Source: Thereva unica
Taxonomy: Eukaryota; Arthropoda; Insecta; Diptera; Therevidae
DNA length: 64,000 nt
NCBI GenBank assembly: GCA_949987705.1
Contig: OX465282.1
Span: forward strand, 92,554,070-92,618,069
Direction of reading: 5' to 3'
This document shows, piece after piece, positions 22,415 to 33,817 of this stretch (position 1 is its first letter; every line of letters starts with the position of its first letter). A model generated the notes under the pieces. The model saw only the letters and a program-made list of their open reading frames with translations. It did not search any database and had not been told where the DNA came from. Both the position numbers and the translations under genes were made by a program.

Positions 22415-24094
22415 AGTTGGCATACTAAACATTTCAATGAAGTAACGATAGATTGGATTTGTAAAAAACATTTTCCTATTTCATTTTTTGACGATCAAGT
22501 GACCCAAGATTATTTCAACTTCATTTCTCCTAATCTTCAATTTCCCAAAAGATTTATGATGCGGCGGCTTATTAAAGAACGATACAACAAACTTAAAATA
22601 TATCTGAAAGACCAGCTAAAACAATGCTCTTCTAAAATATCTTTCACTGTAGATGGGTGGACATCAATCGCAAATCGTACCTTCTATGGGATAACTGCCC
22701 ATTTTATAGATAGCCAATTTAAATATCAGTCAATAGTTTTGGATTTTATCCCCGCGAATGGGCAACACACAGGAAAAAATATTGCACAAATTTTTCATAC
22801 GTGTTTGACAGAATTTGACTTAAAGGATAAGATTCAAGGTATCACAGTAGATAATGCCTCCGCTAATACAAGATTCATGTTCGAACTTAACAAGATATTA
22901 CTAAATTTTGACCCCATAAATCAGCACTTTAGGTTTAGGCGTGCAGGACATTTTAAATTTAGGCGTGCAGGATTTACTAAAAACCCTATCTTTACACAAC
23001 AATAGTGTAGAAGACGAAATGAGTAGCGATGAAGACGAATCTACAGATGAGGATACCATACCACATATCAATGATTCATCAACTTCACTAATGAAAATAC
23101 GAAGTATTTTTAGTAAGATAAGAAAGAGTGAGATATTAAGTAAGAAATTTAAATCTGCATGTGAGACAGCTGGCGTAACAAGTACATTAAATCCAATTTT
23201 GGACTGTCCGACTAGGTGGAATTCCACTTATGCTATGATTGATGTGGCTCTAAAATTAAAAGCCGGTATTGTTACTTTATGCAGCATTTTATCTGAATTA
23301 AATCGGTATCAGCTCTTGGAGTCAGAATGGCGAATTTTAGAAAGAGTGCATACATTTTTATTTAATTTTACAATTCTCACTACTAAGCTGGGTGGAGAGA
23401 AATATATTTCTTTACCTTATGTCGTGGTTTCATTTAATCTTTTAATTGACAAGATCGAATCAGTGGTCAATCAGCTAGATAGTAATCATAATCGCAATGA
23501 AGATGACAAAAAGATTATTCTAGCATATCAAGCCGCACGAGATAAAATGTTAGAGCACTATAAGAAGTGTAATTGGATTTTTGCGCTGTCCTCGTATTAG
23601 ATCCGCGGCATAAAATGGAAACATTAATTTAGGTAACAAAGTGGGGAGAAGAAATAAAAAACAAATCTATGAGAAAATTTGAAGAGCTGTATAAAGAATA
23701 TTGCGATCGTGAACCATCTTTGATTTTACCAGCTGAGGAACGAAATCATTATGCAGAAACTGATATCATCGATTTTAATGCTTTGTATAGAGCTTCAGCT
23801 GTATCAGCTTCGAAAGATGCTATTAGCGAGTTGGATAAATATTTAGCTGAACCGCGAGCTTCGAGCAGTGAAGATGTGTTAAATTGGTGGAAGAGTAACC
23901 AAATACAATATCCCATTTTATCAAAAATGGTTCGAGATATTTTGTCCATTTCAGCCACTTCTGTGCCTGCTGAAAGGCTCTTTTCTAAAGCCTCTTTGGT
24001 TATAAGGAAGCATCGAAACCGTTTAAATAATGAATCTGCACGCTGGATACTATGCATTAATTCCTGGGCTCAGAATATGAAACAAATGCATTAA
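22415..24094 (+). pseudogene. hAT transposase, catalytic part (broken)
   Basis: A splice acceptor (TTTACATTATAG) ends at 22414, and the frame is open from WHTKHFNEVTIDW. Domains in order: FTVDGWTS (first catalytic Asp) near 22650; GITVDNASANTRF (second Asp) near 22850; CPTRWNSTYAMID near 23205; and the C-terminal dimerisation region with SVPAERLFSKASLV near 23955. It would cut and paste the element from the nucleus. The frame is broken near 22930-22970, where a 15-base sequence was copied twice in place of the normal codons, and again near 23580-23640 by a frameshift and a stop. No BED finger is present here; a matching first exon may be the one at 5607-5925. Confidence 0.85.
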
Positions 24095-24181
24095 TTTAGA
24101 ATTGTTTTATAAATTCATAACCGCATTTTATTAGATATTATTAATTGTTTTGTCATTCTGCTTAATACAAAAATATAATAA

Positions 24182-24523
24182 AAAATATATAGTTTAAAAA
24201 AACCAAAAAATACGCTTTCAATTTAAAATGAAGTAAAAAGTAAAAAATAATTTTTAATGTAAAATTTTTATTGCTCCAGCCAGTATATGGGAACAACCTA
24301 CGTTTCGAAATGTAAAAAAGCGTGGGGCTCCTTACCTATTTCCTTATTTTATTAACATTGGAACTTTTCGTTAGCGCCCCACGCTTTTTTACATTCCGAA
24401 ACGTAGGTTGTTCCCATATACTGGCTGGAGCAATACAAATTTTACATTAAAAATTATTTTTTACTTTTTACTTCATTTTAAATTAAAAGCGTATTTTTTG
24501 GTTTTTTTAAACTATATATTTTA
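24182..24523. repeat. 342-bp near-perfect palindrome
   Basis: Arms of about 147 bp (24182-24328 and 24374-24523) are inverted copies with very few mismatches, separated by about 45 bp. The inner ends are CGTGGGGC and GCCCCACG. It has no coding capacity. RNA crossing it would form a long duplex. It may be a foldback or MITE inserted just beyond the hAT 3' end. Confidence 0.85.
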
Positions 24524-24559
24524 TTTTCTACTTTTTAGTCTATTATATGGCTTCTGCCA

Positions 24560-24960
24560 TTTTCTTGTCACCACCACGTCATCTTGATTTTTTTACAAAA
24601 TAGTCAGATTACATTGTCATCTAAACTAAACGTGTGTGCAAAATTTCAGCTCAATCGGAAACCATTGCATAGTTACAAGTGCAGCTAATTAACACATATC
24701 CATTTTGAATTTAGAATTACGCTACACAGCTAATAGTATTGTATTTGGCATACCCATCCATTTGATACCCATATCGGGGGTCGGGGAGCACAATTGCAAA
24801 ATTCGGCCGCCATCCGACACTTTGATTTTTTTTTTAAATGGTGAGATTGCATTGTCATCCAAACTAAACATGTATGCAAAATTTCAGCTTAATCGGAAAC
24901 CGGGAAGTGGGTCAAATTTAACTTACAAGATTTTATTACATAGTTACAAGTGAAGCTAAT
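24560..24960 (+). repeat. Helitron-type internal repeat relic
   Basis: It matches 3940-4080 and the reverse complement of 28690-28870: a repeated block around 'cattgtcatc-aaactaaac' and GCAAAATTTCAGCT, with a TTTGATACCCATATCG motif near 24760. No Helitron ends are seen here. Confidence 0.55.
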
Positions 24961-26227
24961 AAAAGCGTATTAAAAATAATATTAAACATATTTCTATTTA
25001 GTAGGTAATATATTTTTAAATTCTCCAGCAACAATAAGAAACATCCGAAGTTTTATATTTTTATGTGATTAGCGTCAAGACATTTTCTAGGTGAGAAACC
25101 GCAAATATTTTGAAGCAAAATCAAACCTTAGATGTCAGTATTCAGTAGTTCAAGTAGTTTATTAGAAAAGAAAAAATGCTCTAAAAAAATTCTTTTTTGA
25201 GTAACCTCTTTTGCTTTTTGGATGGCAAGGAAACTCGGACTTTTCTCAATGTATGTAATACTTTCAAGGCCTCCACATTGGTTACATCGCATCGTAAGAA
25301 CGACAGGAGCGTGGGCCAGTTTTTGTATTGCTGCAAAGGGATTTAATAATTTTTTGTGCCCATACACGACATTTCTTCTTTAATGAATCATACTTGAACA
25401 ACCTAATTTTTTATAATAAGTAATGGGTATAATACTGGTTTACTTTTGCTTCAAAATATTTCCGTTGTAATTTGTTGCTTACACACTTAACAGAAAAATG
25501 TCTACGCCTAACTTGTTCCCATATGAATTTTATGTAATTTTTCAGGGGCGCAAACATAATAACGTCACCAAGAGCAGTCGTGAAACGGATTTGTTTAATA
25601 AAAAAGCCATGTGGAATTCTCCCCTCAAAGGTAGTAAATTTTCGGTGTATACAAACTTTTGACGCTGACTGACTGACGCTAAAATTATAATATGTAGTTT
25701 TAAAATCAATTTTTTGCATTTTGTTGTTTGGATATAATTTTTTTATTAAAGTCTAGGTTTTTTTCAATAACCATTTTATAAAATCAACATACAATACCTA
25801 CTACATGCGAGAAAATACCTTGGCCTTGCAGTTTTGTCTTGCCTTGTCTTGGTCTTGCACATTTCGTAAGAACAAGAACAAGCCTTAGGTATATTTGCAA
25901 GAACGAGAACAAGAACAAGACTTAGGTATGTTTGCAAGAACAAGAACAAGACTTAGCTATGCTTGCAAGAACAAGAACAAGACAGACTGAACAAGAACAA
26001 GACAAGAACAAGACTAGATTAGTCTTGTCTTGTTCTTGCGTTTGCTCATCACTACGTATAACACGCACAAACCGGTTTGTTAAGGCAGAAAGTGTTATGC
26101 CGTGTAATTTGCCTCATTATTTATCTATTGCCTTTCTAACTTAATAGATTTTTTTTTTTTGATCAAGAAATATTAATCGCGGTAAGTAAAAAAATATTTT
26201 TTTAACCCTTTTTAAATATATAAATTA
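24961..26227. other. No gene supported; simple-repeat patch
   Basis: Two minus-strand frames (25128-25367 and 25411-25719) have no recognisable domain and may be chance or remains of a transposon gene. From about 25850 to 26058 there is a repeat patch rich in CAAGAACAAGA, with three units of about 31-35 bp containing ACTTAGGTATG-like text. Confidence 0.4.
25850..26058. repeat. CAAGAACAAGA-rich repeat, possible hAT end
   Basis: The block has several CAAGAACAAGAC units and ends in a partly inverted copy (GTCTTGTTCTTGCG) followed by TTTGCTCATCACTA. A terminus of the TAGTGATGAGCAAA type is common in hAT elements, so this could be one end of a hAT-derived MITE. That link is from general knowledge, and no second end was identified. 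Confidence 0.35.
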
Positions 26228-28097
26228 CTAGCATAAAACCCGCGTGCCTTGCAACGCCTTTAAAAACTGTTTATTATGTGCAATGTTTTTCTTAAAAAAA
26301 ACCAACAAAAAAGTCAGCTGTTATTATCCCTAAAAAGGGTTTATTATAATGCATTTTTTTAATAAATATGGTAAACAAATTGCTGCGAATATCACCTCTG
26401 CTCAACAAATCTGCAAGTTTTGAAGCAGAGATTGGCATGTATATGTCATCAAGAAAAGTGACATTTTAGGGTTTGACGAACGTTCGTTAAGTTTGTTCGC
26501 CTATTTACGTGGACGTAAGAAATTATGAAGCAATCACAAATGAATATTAAATAAAGTGAATTTCGAGTCATTCATTTCTACGTGATTATAGGGATGCACT
26601 GCCAAAATTTCAGCCCTTCAGCTTCAGAGGTTTGGGTTAACCCCATTTGATCCCCTTAGGAGATGCATTTCGAGTAATCGCCTCTTAGTGGATGTCCACG
26701 TCATTATAGGGATGCACTGTCCAAATTTCACCCCTGTAGCTCCAGTAGTTTGGTAACCCATTTCACCCCTTTAGGGGATGAATTTCGAAAAATCGCTTCT
26801 TAGTAAATGTCCACTTCATTATAGAGATGCACTGTCAAAATTTCAGCCGTTTAGCTCCAGCGGTTTGGCTTAACCCCATTTCACCCCCTTAGGGGATATA
26901 TTTCGAAAAATCGCCTTATAGTGGATGTCCACGCCATTATAGGGATGCACTGTCAAAATTTCAGCCCTATAGCTCCAGCGGTTTGGGTAAACCCCATTTC
27001 ACCCCCTTAGGGGATGAATTTCGAAAAATCGCTTCTTAGTGGATGTTCACGCCATTATAGGGATGCACTGTCAAAATTTCAGCCCTATAGCTCCAGCGGT
27101 TTGGGTAAACCCCATTTCACCCCCTTAGGGGATGAATTTCGAAAAATCGCTTCTTAGTGGATGTTCACGCCATTATAGGGATGCACTGTCAAAATTTCAG
27201 CCCTATAGCTCCAACGGTTTGGATAAACCCCATTTCACCCCCTTAGAGCATGAATTTCGAAAAATCGCTTTATAGTGGATGTCCACTCCATTATAGGGAT
27301 GCACTGTCCAAATTTCAGCCCTATAGCTTTAGCGGTTTGTAAAAACCCTATTTCACACCCTTAGGGGATGAATTTCGAAAAATCGCTCTTTAGTGGATGT
27401 AAACGTCATTATAGGGATGCACTGTCAAAATTTCAGCCCTATAGCTTTAGCGGTTTGTAAAAACCCCATTTCACACCCTTAGGGGATGAATTTCGAAAAA
27501 TCACTCTTTAGTGGATGTCCACGTCATTATAGGGATGCACTGTTAAAATTTCAACCCTATAGCTCCAGCGGTTTAGATAAACCCTATTTCACCCCCTTAA
27601 GGGATGAATTTCGAAAAATCGCTTTATAGTGGATGTCCACTCCATTATAGGGATGCACTGTCCAATTTTCAGCCCTATAGCCCCAACGGTTTGGATAAAC
27701 CCCATTTCACCCCCTTAGGGGATGAATTTCGAAAAATCGCTTTATAGTGGATGTCCACGCCATTATAGGGATGCACTGTCAAAATTTCAGCCCTTTAGCT
27801 CCAGCGGTTTAGGTTGTGCGTTGTCTGTCAGTCAGTTACTCTTTATACAATAGAAAAAAAGTAAAGATAAAAAATCTCCTTACAACTTATTGAACCCCAT
27901 TTCACCCCCTTCAACCCTTTTTTTCTCCATAAAAAGTAGCCTATGTCCGTCTCCAAGGTCTAAACTATGTCTGTAGCAAATTTCATCAAAATCGGTTTAG
28001 TGGTTTAGGCGTGAAAGCGTAACAGACAGACAGACAGACAGACACACAGACAGACAGACAGACAGAGTTACTTTCGCATTTATAATATTAGTAAGGA
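26228..28097 (-). mobile_element. Non-autonomous Helitron with 118-bp repeats
   Basis: The minus strand begins TCCTTACTAATATTATAAAT at 28097 and ends near 26228 with a hairpin (GGCGTTGCAAGGC) followed by CGGGTTTTATGCTAG. The flanks are A (26227) and T (28098), giving the expected AT target. The 5' part has a GACA-type microsatellite (28024-28068), and the body has about eleven 118-bp units. No ORF is present, so it depends on a helper. Its 3' tail is nearly the same as that of the other Helitrons here, but its 5' head is different. Confidence 0.88.
26591..27830. repeat. 118-bp tandem repeat, ~11 copies
   Basis: Units start with GGGATGCACTGTCAAAATTT at 26591, 26709, 26824, 26942, 27060, 27178 and onward at a spacing of about 118 bp. 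They include a 'ccccatttcaccccctta' block and a 'gaatttcgaaaaatcgc' block. The repeats lie wholly inside the Helitron at 26228-28097. Confidence 0.9.
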
Positions 28098-28132
28098 TTA
28101 AGCGTTGATTGTTTTGAATAAAAATTAAAGAA

Positions 28133-28405
28133 ATGTCCCGGCAAAACTTTAGAAGAAGCGTAGAAAATGAAACAAAAAAATTAATAAAAAATTTGCTAGT
28201 TTCGGGAAGCGAAGTTACGGAAAATATTTCAAAAATAGCTGATGGTGTAGCGGGAATAGCTGATGTTAATGTAGCAGAGTCTTACGAAAATATTACAAAT
28301 GAAATTATACGAAATGGCCGAAAATTTAGTGAATCCTCAAAATTTGAAAGAGAAATCGAAGAAGACGATGAATCTTGTAATTTGAAGCCATTTTTAAGCC
28401 AGTGG
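28133..28405 (+). pseudogene. CACTA-like transposase gene, 5' part
   Basis: The ATG at 28133 opens a frame of about 91 residues (MSRQNFRRSVENE..., acidic near EIEEDDESCNLKPFLSQW) that runs directly into a Helitron start at 28406. The frame after that point is Helitron sequence. Insect CACTA-like transposases have such an acidic leader followed by a short 'LSQW/LRKWA' motif and then the LPKD-RTL motif, and the latter is found at about 33870, just beyond the Helitron block. The two parts therefore probably formed one gene. Confidence 0.5.
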
Positions 28406-29795
28406 TCTATCTATATAAATATAATTGGAGTGTCTGTCTGTAATTTCAAAATAATTATGTTTTTTTAAGTTTTTTTGGTTATTTACATGTAATTAAAACA
28501 AAATCCACTATTTTTAAAATTTTTGTCTGTCTGTATGTCTGTATGTCTGTCTGTTTGGCCGCGGTAATCTCGGAAACGGCTGGGCCGATCGGGATGGGAC
28601 TTTCACTGGAAGATTCAGTATTTTTGCGAGCATGTTTTAGGCTATTTATATACACCGTATATTAGCTCTATCTGTATGTATGTATGGATGTATGTATGTA
28701 GACAAAACTTAAAACTTGATTTTGACCCACTTCCATATAACCGTTCAACTTCAAATTTTGCACATATATTTAGTTCGGGTGACAATGTAATCTGACCACT
28801 TTGTAAAAAAATCAAGATGGCGGTTCCAAGATGGCGGGTGAATTTCGCAATTGGGCTCGCCGATCCCCGACATGGGTATCAAATGAAAGGGGATGATAAT
28901 TAGAGTACAATTACCTATTTTTTGTCATTATAAATTCAAAATGGCGACCAACTATGCCGGACTCACCTTTTCTTTACAACCCACTCGATATGGGTACCAA
29001 ACAAAAGGATATGACAAGTAGAATACTATTACCTGAGCGGCGTCATTCAAATCTATCTATCTATATAAATGTAAATGGCGTGTCTGTCTGTGATTTAAAA
29101 ATATAGTTCTGTTTCATATGGTTATCGATCTTCTATCTATCTATCTATCTATCTATATAATTATAATTGGAGTGTCTGTCTGTGATTTCAAAACCCATTT
29201 TTAAAATTGTTGGCTGTATGTATTGCAATGGGAATTTCACAAAAAGATTTAATACTTTTGCGGCCATATTTTAGGCGAATACGACTATCAGATACGATTA
29301 TCGGTACCGACTATCGTGTCCGACTACCGGGTTACTTTTTAGTCTAACCTATAGGAGAAGGAACGCAAGTGATCATTCGAATTGTATACTTGACAGACCT
29401 GTATCTAAATATCTAGATATTCCAAAAAATATCCTGATCGTTTTATAGGAAACATTCACGGAACAATCGATATTTAAATAGGCTCTTTCAGGTCTACAAT
29501 TGCAATGATAAAAAGTTTGTACTCTATCAGGGATATATTTTTCCCGATTATCGCCTTCGGTTTTTCAGTCTGATCCGACAGTAGAATAAGGTTTCGAAAG
29601 GCAGCCATCGATATTTATTATCGGCCTTGAAAATACTACTCCTTCTGAAACTTCGACTCTTTTAAAAATGATTTCCACTTTTTGACTTTCCTCGCTATGA
29701 AGGATTTTTATTGATTGTAATAATAGGTACGCATTCTTTCTGATTCTGGCTTCTTTTTCACTCGAAAAAAAAATTATTTTGTTGATATACATATA

Positions 29796-31690
29796 CTTCT
29801 TCTTCTTCTTCTTTAACGGCTCTACAACCGGGATCCGGTCCTGGCCTCGCGCAACTGTTCTCTCCACCGGTCCCGATTCTGAGCCGATGTCATCCAGTTT
29901 GGCATCCCTAAACTCTGAGCGTCCTGGTCCACGCCATCCTTCCAGCGAAGGTTGGGCCTCCCTCGCTGTCGCACCCCATAGGTCTTACCGCAGAGAACTT
30001 TACGAGCAGGCTCATCTTCACTCATACGAGCTAGATGCCCTGCCCACCGGAGCCTACCGAGCTTTATTTTCTTCACAACATCTATGTCGCGATAGCGCTC
30101 GTAGATCTCGTCATTGTAGAGTCTCCGGAATCGTCCTTCCTCACATACGGGGCCAACAATCCTCCGAAGTATTTTCCTCTCAAACACGCCCAAGAGGTTT
30201 GAGTGCTTTTTGCTAAGCACCCACGTTTCGGATGCATATGTGAGAACGGGTAAGACCATCGTCTTATATAGTAAAAGTTTAGACGTTATGGTTAGATATT
30301 TGGATTTGAAGAGCCTTGACAGACTATAGTAGGCTTTGTTGGCTTTTAGCAGTCGTGCGCGTATTTCTGGTTCCATGCTATTGTCGGCTGCTACTATTGA
30401 CCCAAGGTAGGTAAATGATTTTACCACGTCAAACTCGTGTTCCGCTACCTTGATTGTGGGACCAATGTTAGGTGTTCTTCCAGACGAGGCCACCATGTAC
30501 TTTGTTTTGCTTTCGTTAATGTGCAGTCCCAGATTTCCTGCCGCTTGCTCAATCTGAGTGAAAGCTTCTTGTACAGCTGTTGTTGTTCTTCCAATGATGT
30601 CAATGTCGTCTGCGTAAGCCAGTAATTGGGTGGACTTGTGGAGGATTGTACCCCTTGATGTCACGCCCGAATCTCGGATCACTTTCTCCAACGCCAGGTT
30701 GAAAAGGAGGCAGGCCAGACCGTCCCCTTGTCGGAGTCCATTATAGATGTTGATTGGTCTGGACAGTGTTCCGGATACCTTTACTTGGCTTGACACATTG
30801 ATCATGGTCAACCTACATAGTCTTGTCAGTTTGTTGGGGATGCCGAATTCTCTCATGGCTTTGTAGAGTTCTACCCTGGCTATGCTATCATAGGCGGCTT
30901 TAAAGTCTATGAAGAGGTGTTGAATTGAGTTTTGAAACTCTAGACATTTTTCCATAGCCTGCCTCAAGGTGAAAATCTGATCAGTCGTTGATTTGCCTGG
31001 GCTGAAGCCACACTGGTAATGGCCTATGATGTTTCTGGCGTATGGGGCCATCCTGTTTTGTAGGATAGCGGAGAATATCTTATACACGGTACTCAACAAC
31101 GTTATACCGCGATAATTAGTGCACGCTGTGATATCTCCTTTTTTGTGTACCGGACAGAGGATGCCTTTTCTCCAGTCTTCTGGCATCACTTCCTGCTCCC
31201 ATACTTGCACAATTAATTCATGAATCGCTTGGTGTAATGTAGGCCCTCCATATTTAACCAGCTCCGCTGCGATGCCGTCTGCACCCGAGGCCTTGTTGTT
31301 TTTGAGCCGGCTGATGGCTCTGCTAACTTCTTCTATGCTTGGTGGCGGCAGCATAGCATTGTCATCAGATATTGGTGGAGCCTCCGAATCCTCAGTTAGC
31401 TCGCCATTTAGCAATTCATGAAAGTGCTCTTCCCATCGCTCCAAGATGCCTTTAGGATCGGTGATCAGATTCCCTTCTTTGTCCTTGCAGTATGTGCAAC
31501 GTGGTGTGAATTGCGTCATACTGCGGACTCTTTGGTAGAACTCCCGCGCCTGGTGCGGCCGTCGTTCTCTGTACTGTTCTAGCTCACAGACGAGATTTTT
31601 TTCCCAGGCTTCCTTTTTCCGTCTGTGAATTCTCTTTTCTTCTTTTCTGAGCTCTTTATAGTTCTCTTCGCACATATACTAGCGAGCCGT
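29796..31690 (-). mobile_element. 5'-truncated RTE-like LINE
   Basis: The RT frame on the minus strand is followed by a very short 3' UTR and a (GAA)n tail (29796-29814). Short 3' UTRs and microsatellite tails are typical of RTE-type LINEs. The element is cut at its 5' end near 31680-31690, as shown by an in-frame TAG just before the first Met, so the endonuclease domain is missing. It lies inside the Helitron block. Confidence 0.75.
29822..31675 (-). CDS. RTE-like reverse transcriptase, endonuclease missing
   Basis: The 617-residue frame is intact. After a basic helical start it has KASGADGIAAELVK near 140, GITLLSTVYKIFSAILQNR near 196, CGFSPGKSTTDQIF near 228, LFIDFKAAYDSI near 255, GLRQGDGLACLLF near 315 and the catalytic YADD near 355. 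The C-terminal part has LGRLRWAGHLARM and RGRPNLRWKDGVD, a pattern common in RTE-type proteins. A full element would carry an APE-type endonuclease of about 300 residues before this, so the copy is a fragment and not able to move by itself. The lack of stops suggests that it is young. Confidence 0.8.
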   Translation of the reverse strand: MCEENYKELRKEEKRIHRRKKEAWEKNLVCELEQYRERRPHQAREFYQRVRSMTQFTPRCTYCKDKEGNLITDPKGILERWEEHFHELLNGELTEDSEAPPISDDNAMLPPPSIEEVSRAISRLKNNKASGADGIAAELVKYGGPTLHQAIHELIVQVWEQEVMPEDWRKGILCPVHKKGDITACTNYRGITLLSTVYKIFSAILQNRMAPYARNIIGHYQCGFSPGKSTTDQIFTLRQAMEKCLEFQNSIQHLFIDFKAAYDSIARVELYKAMREFGIPNKLTRLCRLTMINVSSQVKVSGTLSRPINIYNGLRQGDGLACLLFNLALEKVIRDSGVTSRGTILHKSTQLLAYADDIDIIGRTTTAVQEAFTQIEQAAGNLGLHINESKTKYMVASSGRTPNIGPTIKVAEHEFDVVKSFTYLGSIVAADNSMEPEIRARLLKANKAYYSLSRLFKSKYLTITSKLLLYKTMVLPVLTYASETWVLSKKHSNLLGVFERKILRRIVGPVCEEGRFRRLYNDEIYERYRDIDVVKKIKLGRLRWAGHLARMSEDEPARKVLCGKTYGVRQRGRPNLRWKDGVDQDAQSLGMPNWMTSAQNRDRWREQLREARTGSRL

Positions 31691-32265
31691 AATTGGGATT
31701 CCATTTTATAGAAATAAAGAAGTATGCATAGCAAAGGGAACTTCCAAAACCTCAATTTCAGTAGACAATTTACAATATTAAAAAAGGAAACCGCAAACAA
31801 TGTAAATACAAAAGTCGCATGCCATATTATCCTACAAGAGAAATTAGGTAAACAGGTGAATGTTCAGGTATTGTTTTGGGTCGAAAATTCGGCCTTCCAG
31901 GAATGGCAATAAAAAAACGAGTACCTGTTTTTTATGATGGGTTAAAAAGAAGTCTATGAATAGGATATTTAAAACAAGGTTCTGCCAATTATTGTAACGG
32001 TACACTTTAAAGGAAGCTAGAGTATTTCATTCAACACTTTAGTCTTAAAGAAGGCTTTGAATGATCGAGTTTTGTTTCGTAACGAAGTGATTTTGTGACG
32101 AAGCAGTTTAACCTTGGTTATAGAAAAAAAATTGTTTTAATTGATTTGGTGATTTAGCGTGAATTTATTGAGATAATTTTGAATTTTATTTTTTTTTCCC
32201 AATCTGTGATTTTTTAAATTAAAGTGGAAATTAATAAGTGTAAATAAGAGATATCTGTGAAAATT
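31691..32265. other. AT-rich Helitron body, no gene
   Basis: This lies between the truncated LINE and the Helitron 3' tail at 32270-32301. It is AT-rich, with no supported gene or tandem repeats. Confidence 0.45.
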
Positions 32266-32301
32266 CGAGTAGGCGTTGCAAGGCACGCGGGTTTTTGCTA
32301 G

Positions 32302-33801
32302 TCTATAATATAAAAATAAGTCGGGTTTTCCTTCCTGACGCTATAATTCCAGAACGCACGATCCGATTTCCACGGTTTTGCATTCGTTGGAAAGGTCTCG
32401 GGCTCCGTGAGGTTTATAGCAAAAAAATTTCAACAGAAAAGCAGGCGTTTGGTCCATAGCAGCCATCTCAAGAGGGCGGATTACCATCTTCTTTACAACC
32501 CCTCGACATGGATATCAAATGAAAGGGTTTGGTAAGTAGAACACCAAAGGCAATATAGTATACTCAATATATCGTTTGGTCCATGGCAGTCATCTCAAGA
32601 GAGCAGATGACCATTTTCTTCACAACCCCTTCGAAATGGGTATCCAATGAAAGAGTATGATAAGTAGAACAATATAAGCAATATAGTATACTCAATATGT
32701 CACTTGGTCCATAGCGGCCACCTCAAGAATGCGGATTACCATTTTCTTCACAACAGCTTCGACATGGATATCAAATGAAAGAGTATGATAAGTAGAACAC
32801 CATAGACAATATAGTATACTCAATATATCGTTTGGTCCATGGCGATCATCTCAAGCGGGCTGATTACCATATTCTTCACAACCACTTCGAGATGGGTATC
32901 AAATGAGAGAGTATGATAAGTAAAACACATAAGCAATATAGTATACTCAATATATCGTTTGGTCCATAGCGGCCATCTCCAGAGGTTGGATTACCATTAT
33001 CTTCACACCCCTCGACATGGATTTCAAATTAAAGGGTATGATAAGTAGAACACCATAAGCAATATACATAGTATACTCATTTTCTTCACTACCCCCTCGA
33101 CATTGGTATCAAATGAAAGGGCATTATAAGAAGAATGGCATAGACTATGTCTTTAGATTCATGGCGGCCATCTCAAGAGGGCGGGTTACCATTTTATTCA
33201 CAACACCCGAGACATGGGTATCAAATGAAAGGCTATGAAAAGTAGAACACCATAAGCAATATAGTATACTCAATTTATAATTTGGTCCATGGCGGCCATC
33301 TCAAAAGGGCGGTTTACCATTTTCTTCACAACCCCTAGATGGGTATCAAATGAAGGAGTATGATAAGTAGAACAATATAAACAATATAGTATACTCAATA
33401 TATCGTTTGGTACATGGCGGTCATCTCAAGAGGGCGGATTACCATTTTCTTCACAACCCCTTCGAGATGGGTATCAAATGAGAGAGTATGATAAGTAGAA
33501 CACCATATGCAATATAGTATACTCAATATATCGTTTGGTCCATAGCGGCCATCTCAAGAGGGCGGATTAATATTTTCTTCACCACCCCTTCGACATGGGT
33601 ATCAAATGAAAGAGTGTGATAAATAGAACACCATAGGCAATATAGTATACTCAATATATCATTTAGTCCATGGCGGTCATCTCCCAAAATCAATTTTCCC
33701 AGATTTGTTCTTTTTTCACTATAGCTTTTTCCTATCGCAGACTGTGTCCCCATAATCTTATTTTATTGAAAGGCGTTGCAACGCACGCGGGTTTTTGCTA
33801 G
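32302..33801 (+). mobile_element. Non-autonomous Helitron, head-to-tail with previous
   Basis: It begins TCTATAATATAAAAATAAG directly after the CTAG of the upstream Helitron and ends with a perfect GCGTTGCAACGC hairpin, then GGGTTTTTGCTAG at 33801, followed by T. The body has about ten ~125-bp units that are the reverse complement of those in the Helitron at 18673-20653. There is no coding capacity. It is 1500 bp long. Confidence 0.88.
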
Positions 33802-33817
33802 TTAAATATAAAATAGG

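Larger units (their letters stand above)
28406..32301 (+). mobile_element. Composite Helitron block
   Basis: Three Helitron-like 5' heads follow each other: 28406 (TCTATCTATATAAATATAAT), about 29054 and about 29130, each continuing into a GTGTCTGTCTGT-type block. A standard 3' tail (GGCGTTGCAAGGCACGCGGG, then TTTTTGCTAG) ends at 32301. At least one complete element probably spans to this tail, and the others are truncated or nested. The body includes inverted copies of the relics at 3940 and 24580, and it was invaded by an RTE-like LINE. Which head belongs to the tail is not decided. Confidence 0.6.

Noticed and set aside
25128..25719. Two minus-strand frames of 79 and 102 residues
   Set aside because: No domain, splice pattern or neighbour supports them. 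They may be transposon remains, but I cannot show it.
28024..28068. GACA microsatellite as an independent feature
   Set aside because: It is part of the 5' region of the Helitron at 26228-28097 and is explained by it.
30437..30625. Plus-strand frame within the RTE-like LINE
   Set aside because: Antisense to the intact RT frame and without domain support.
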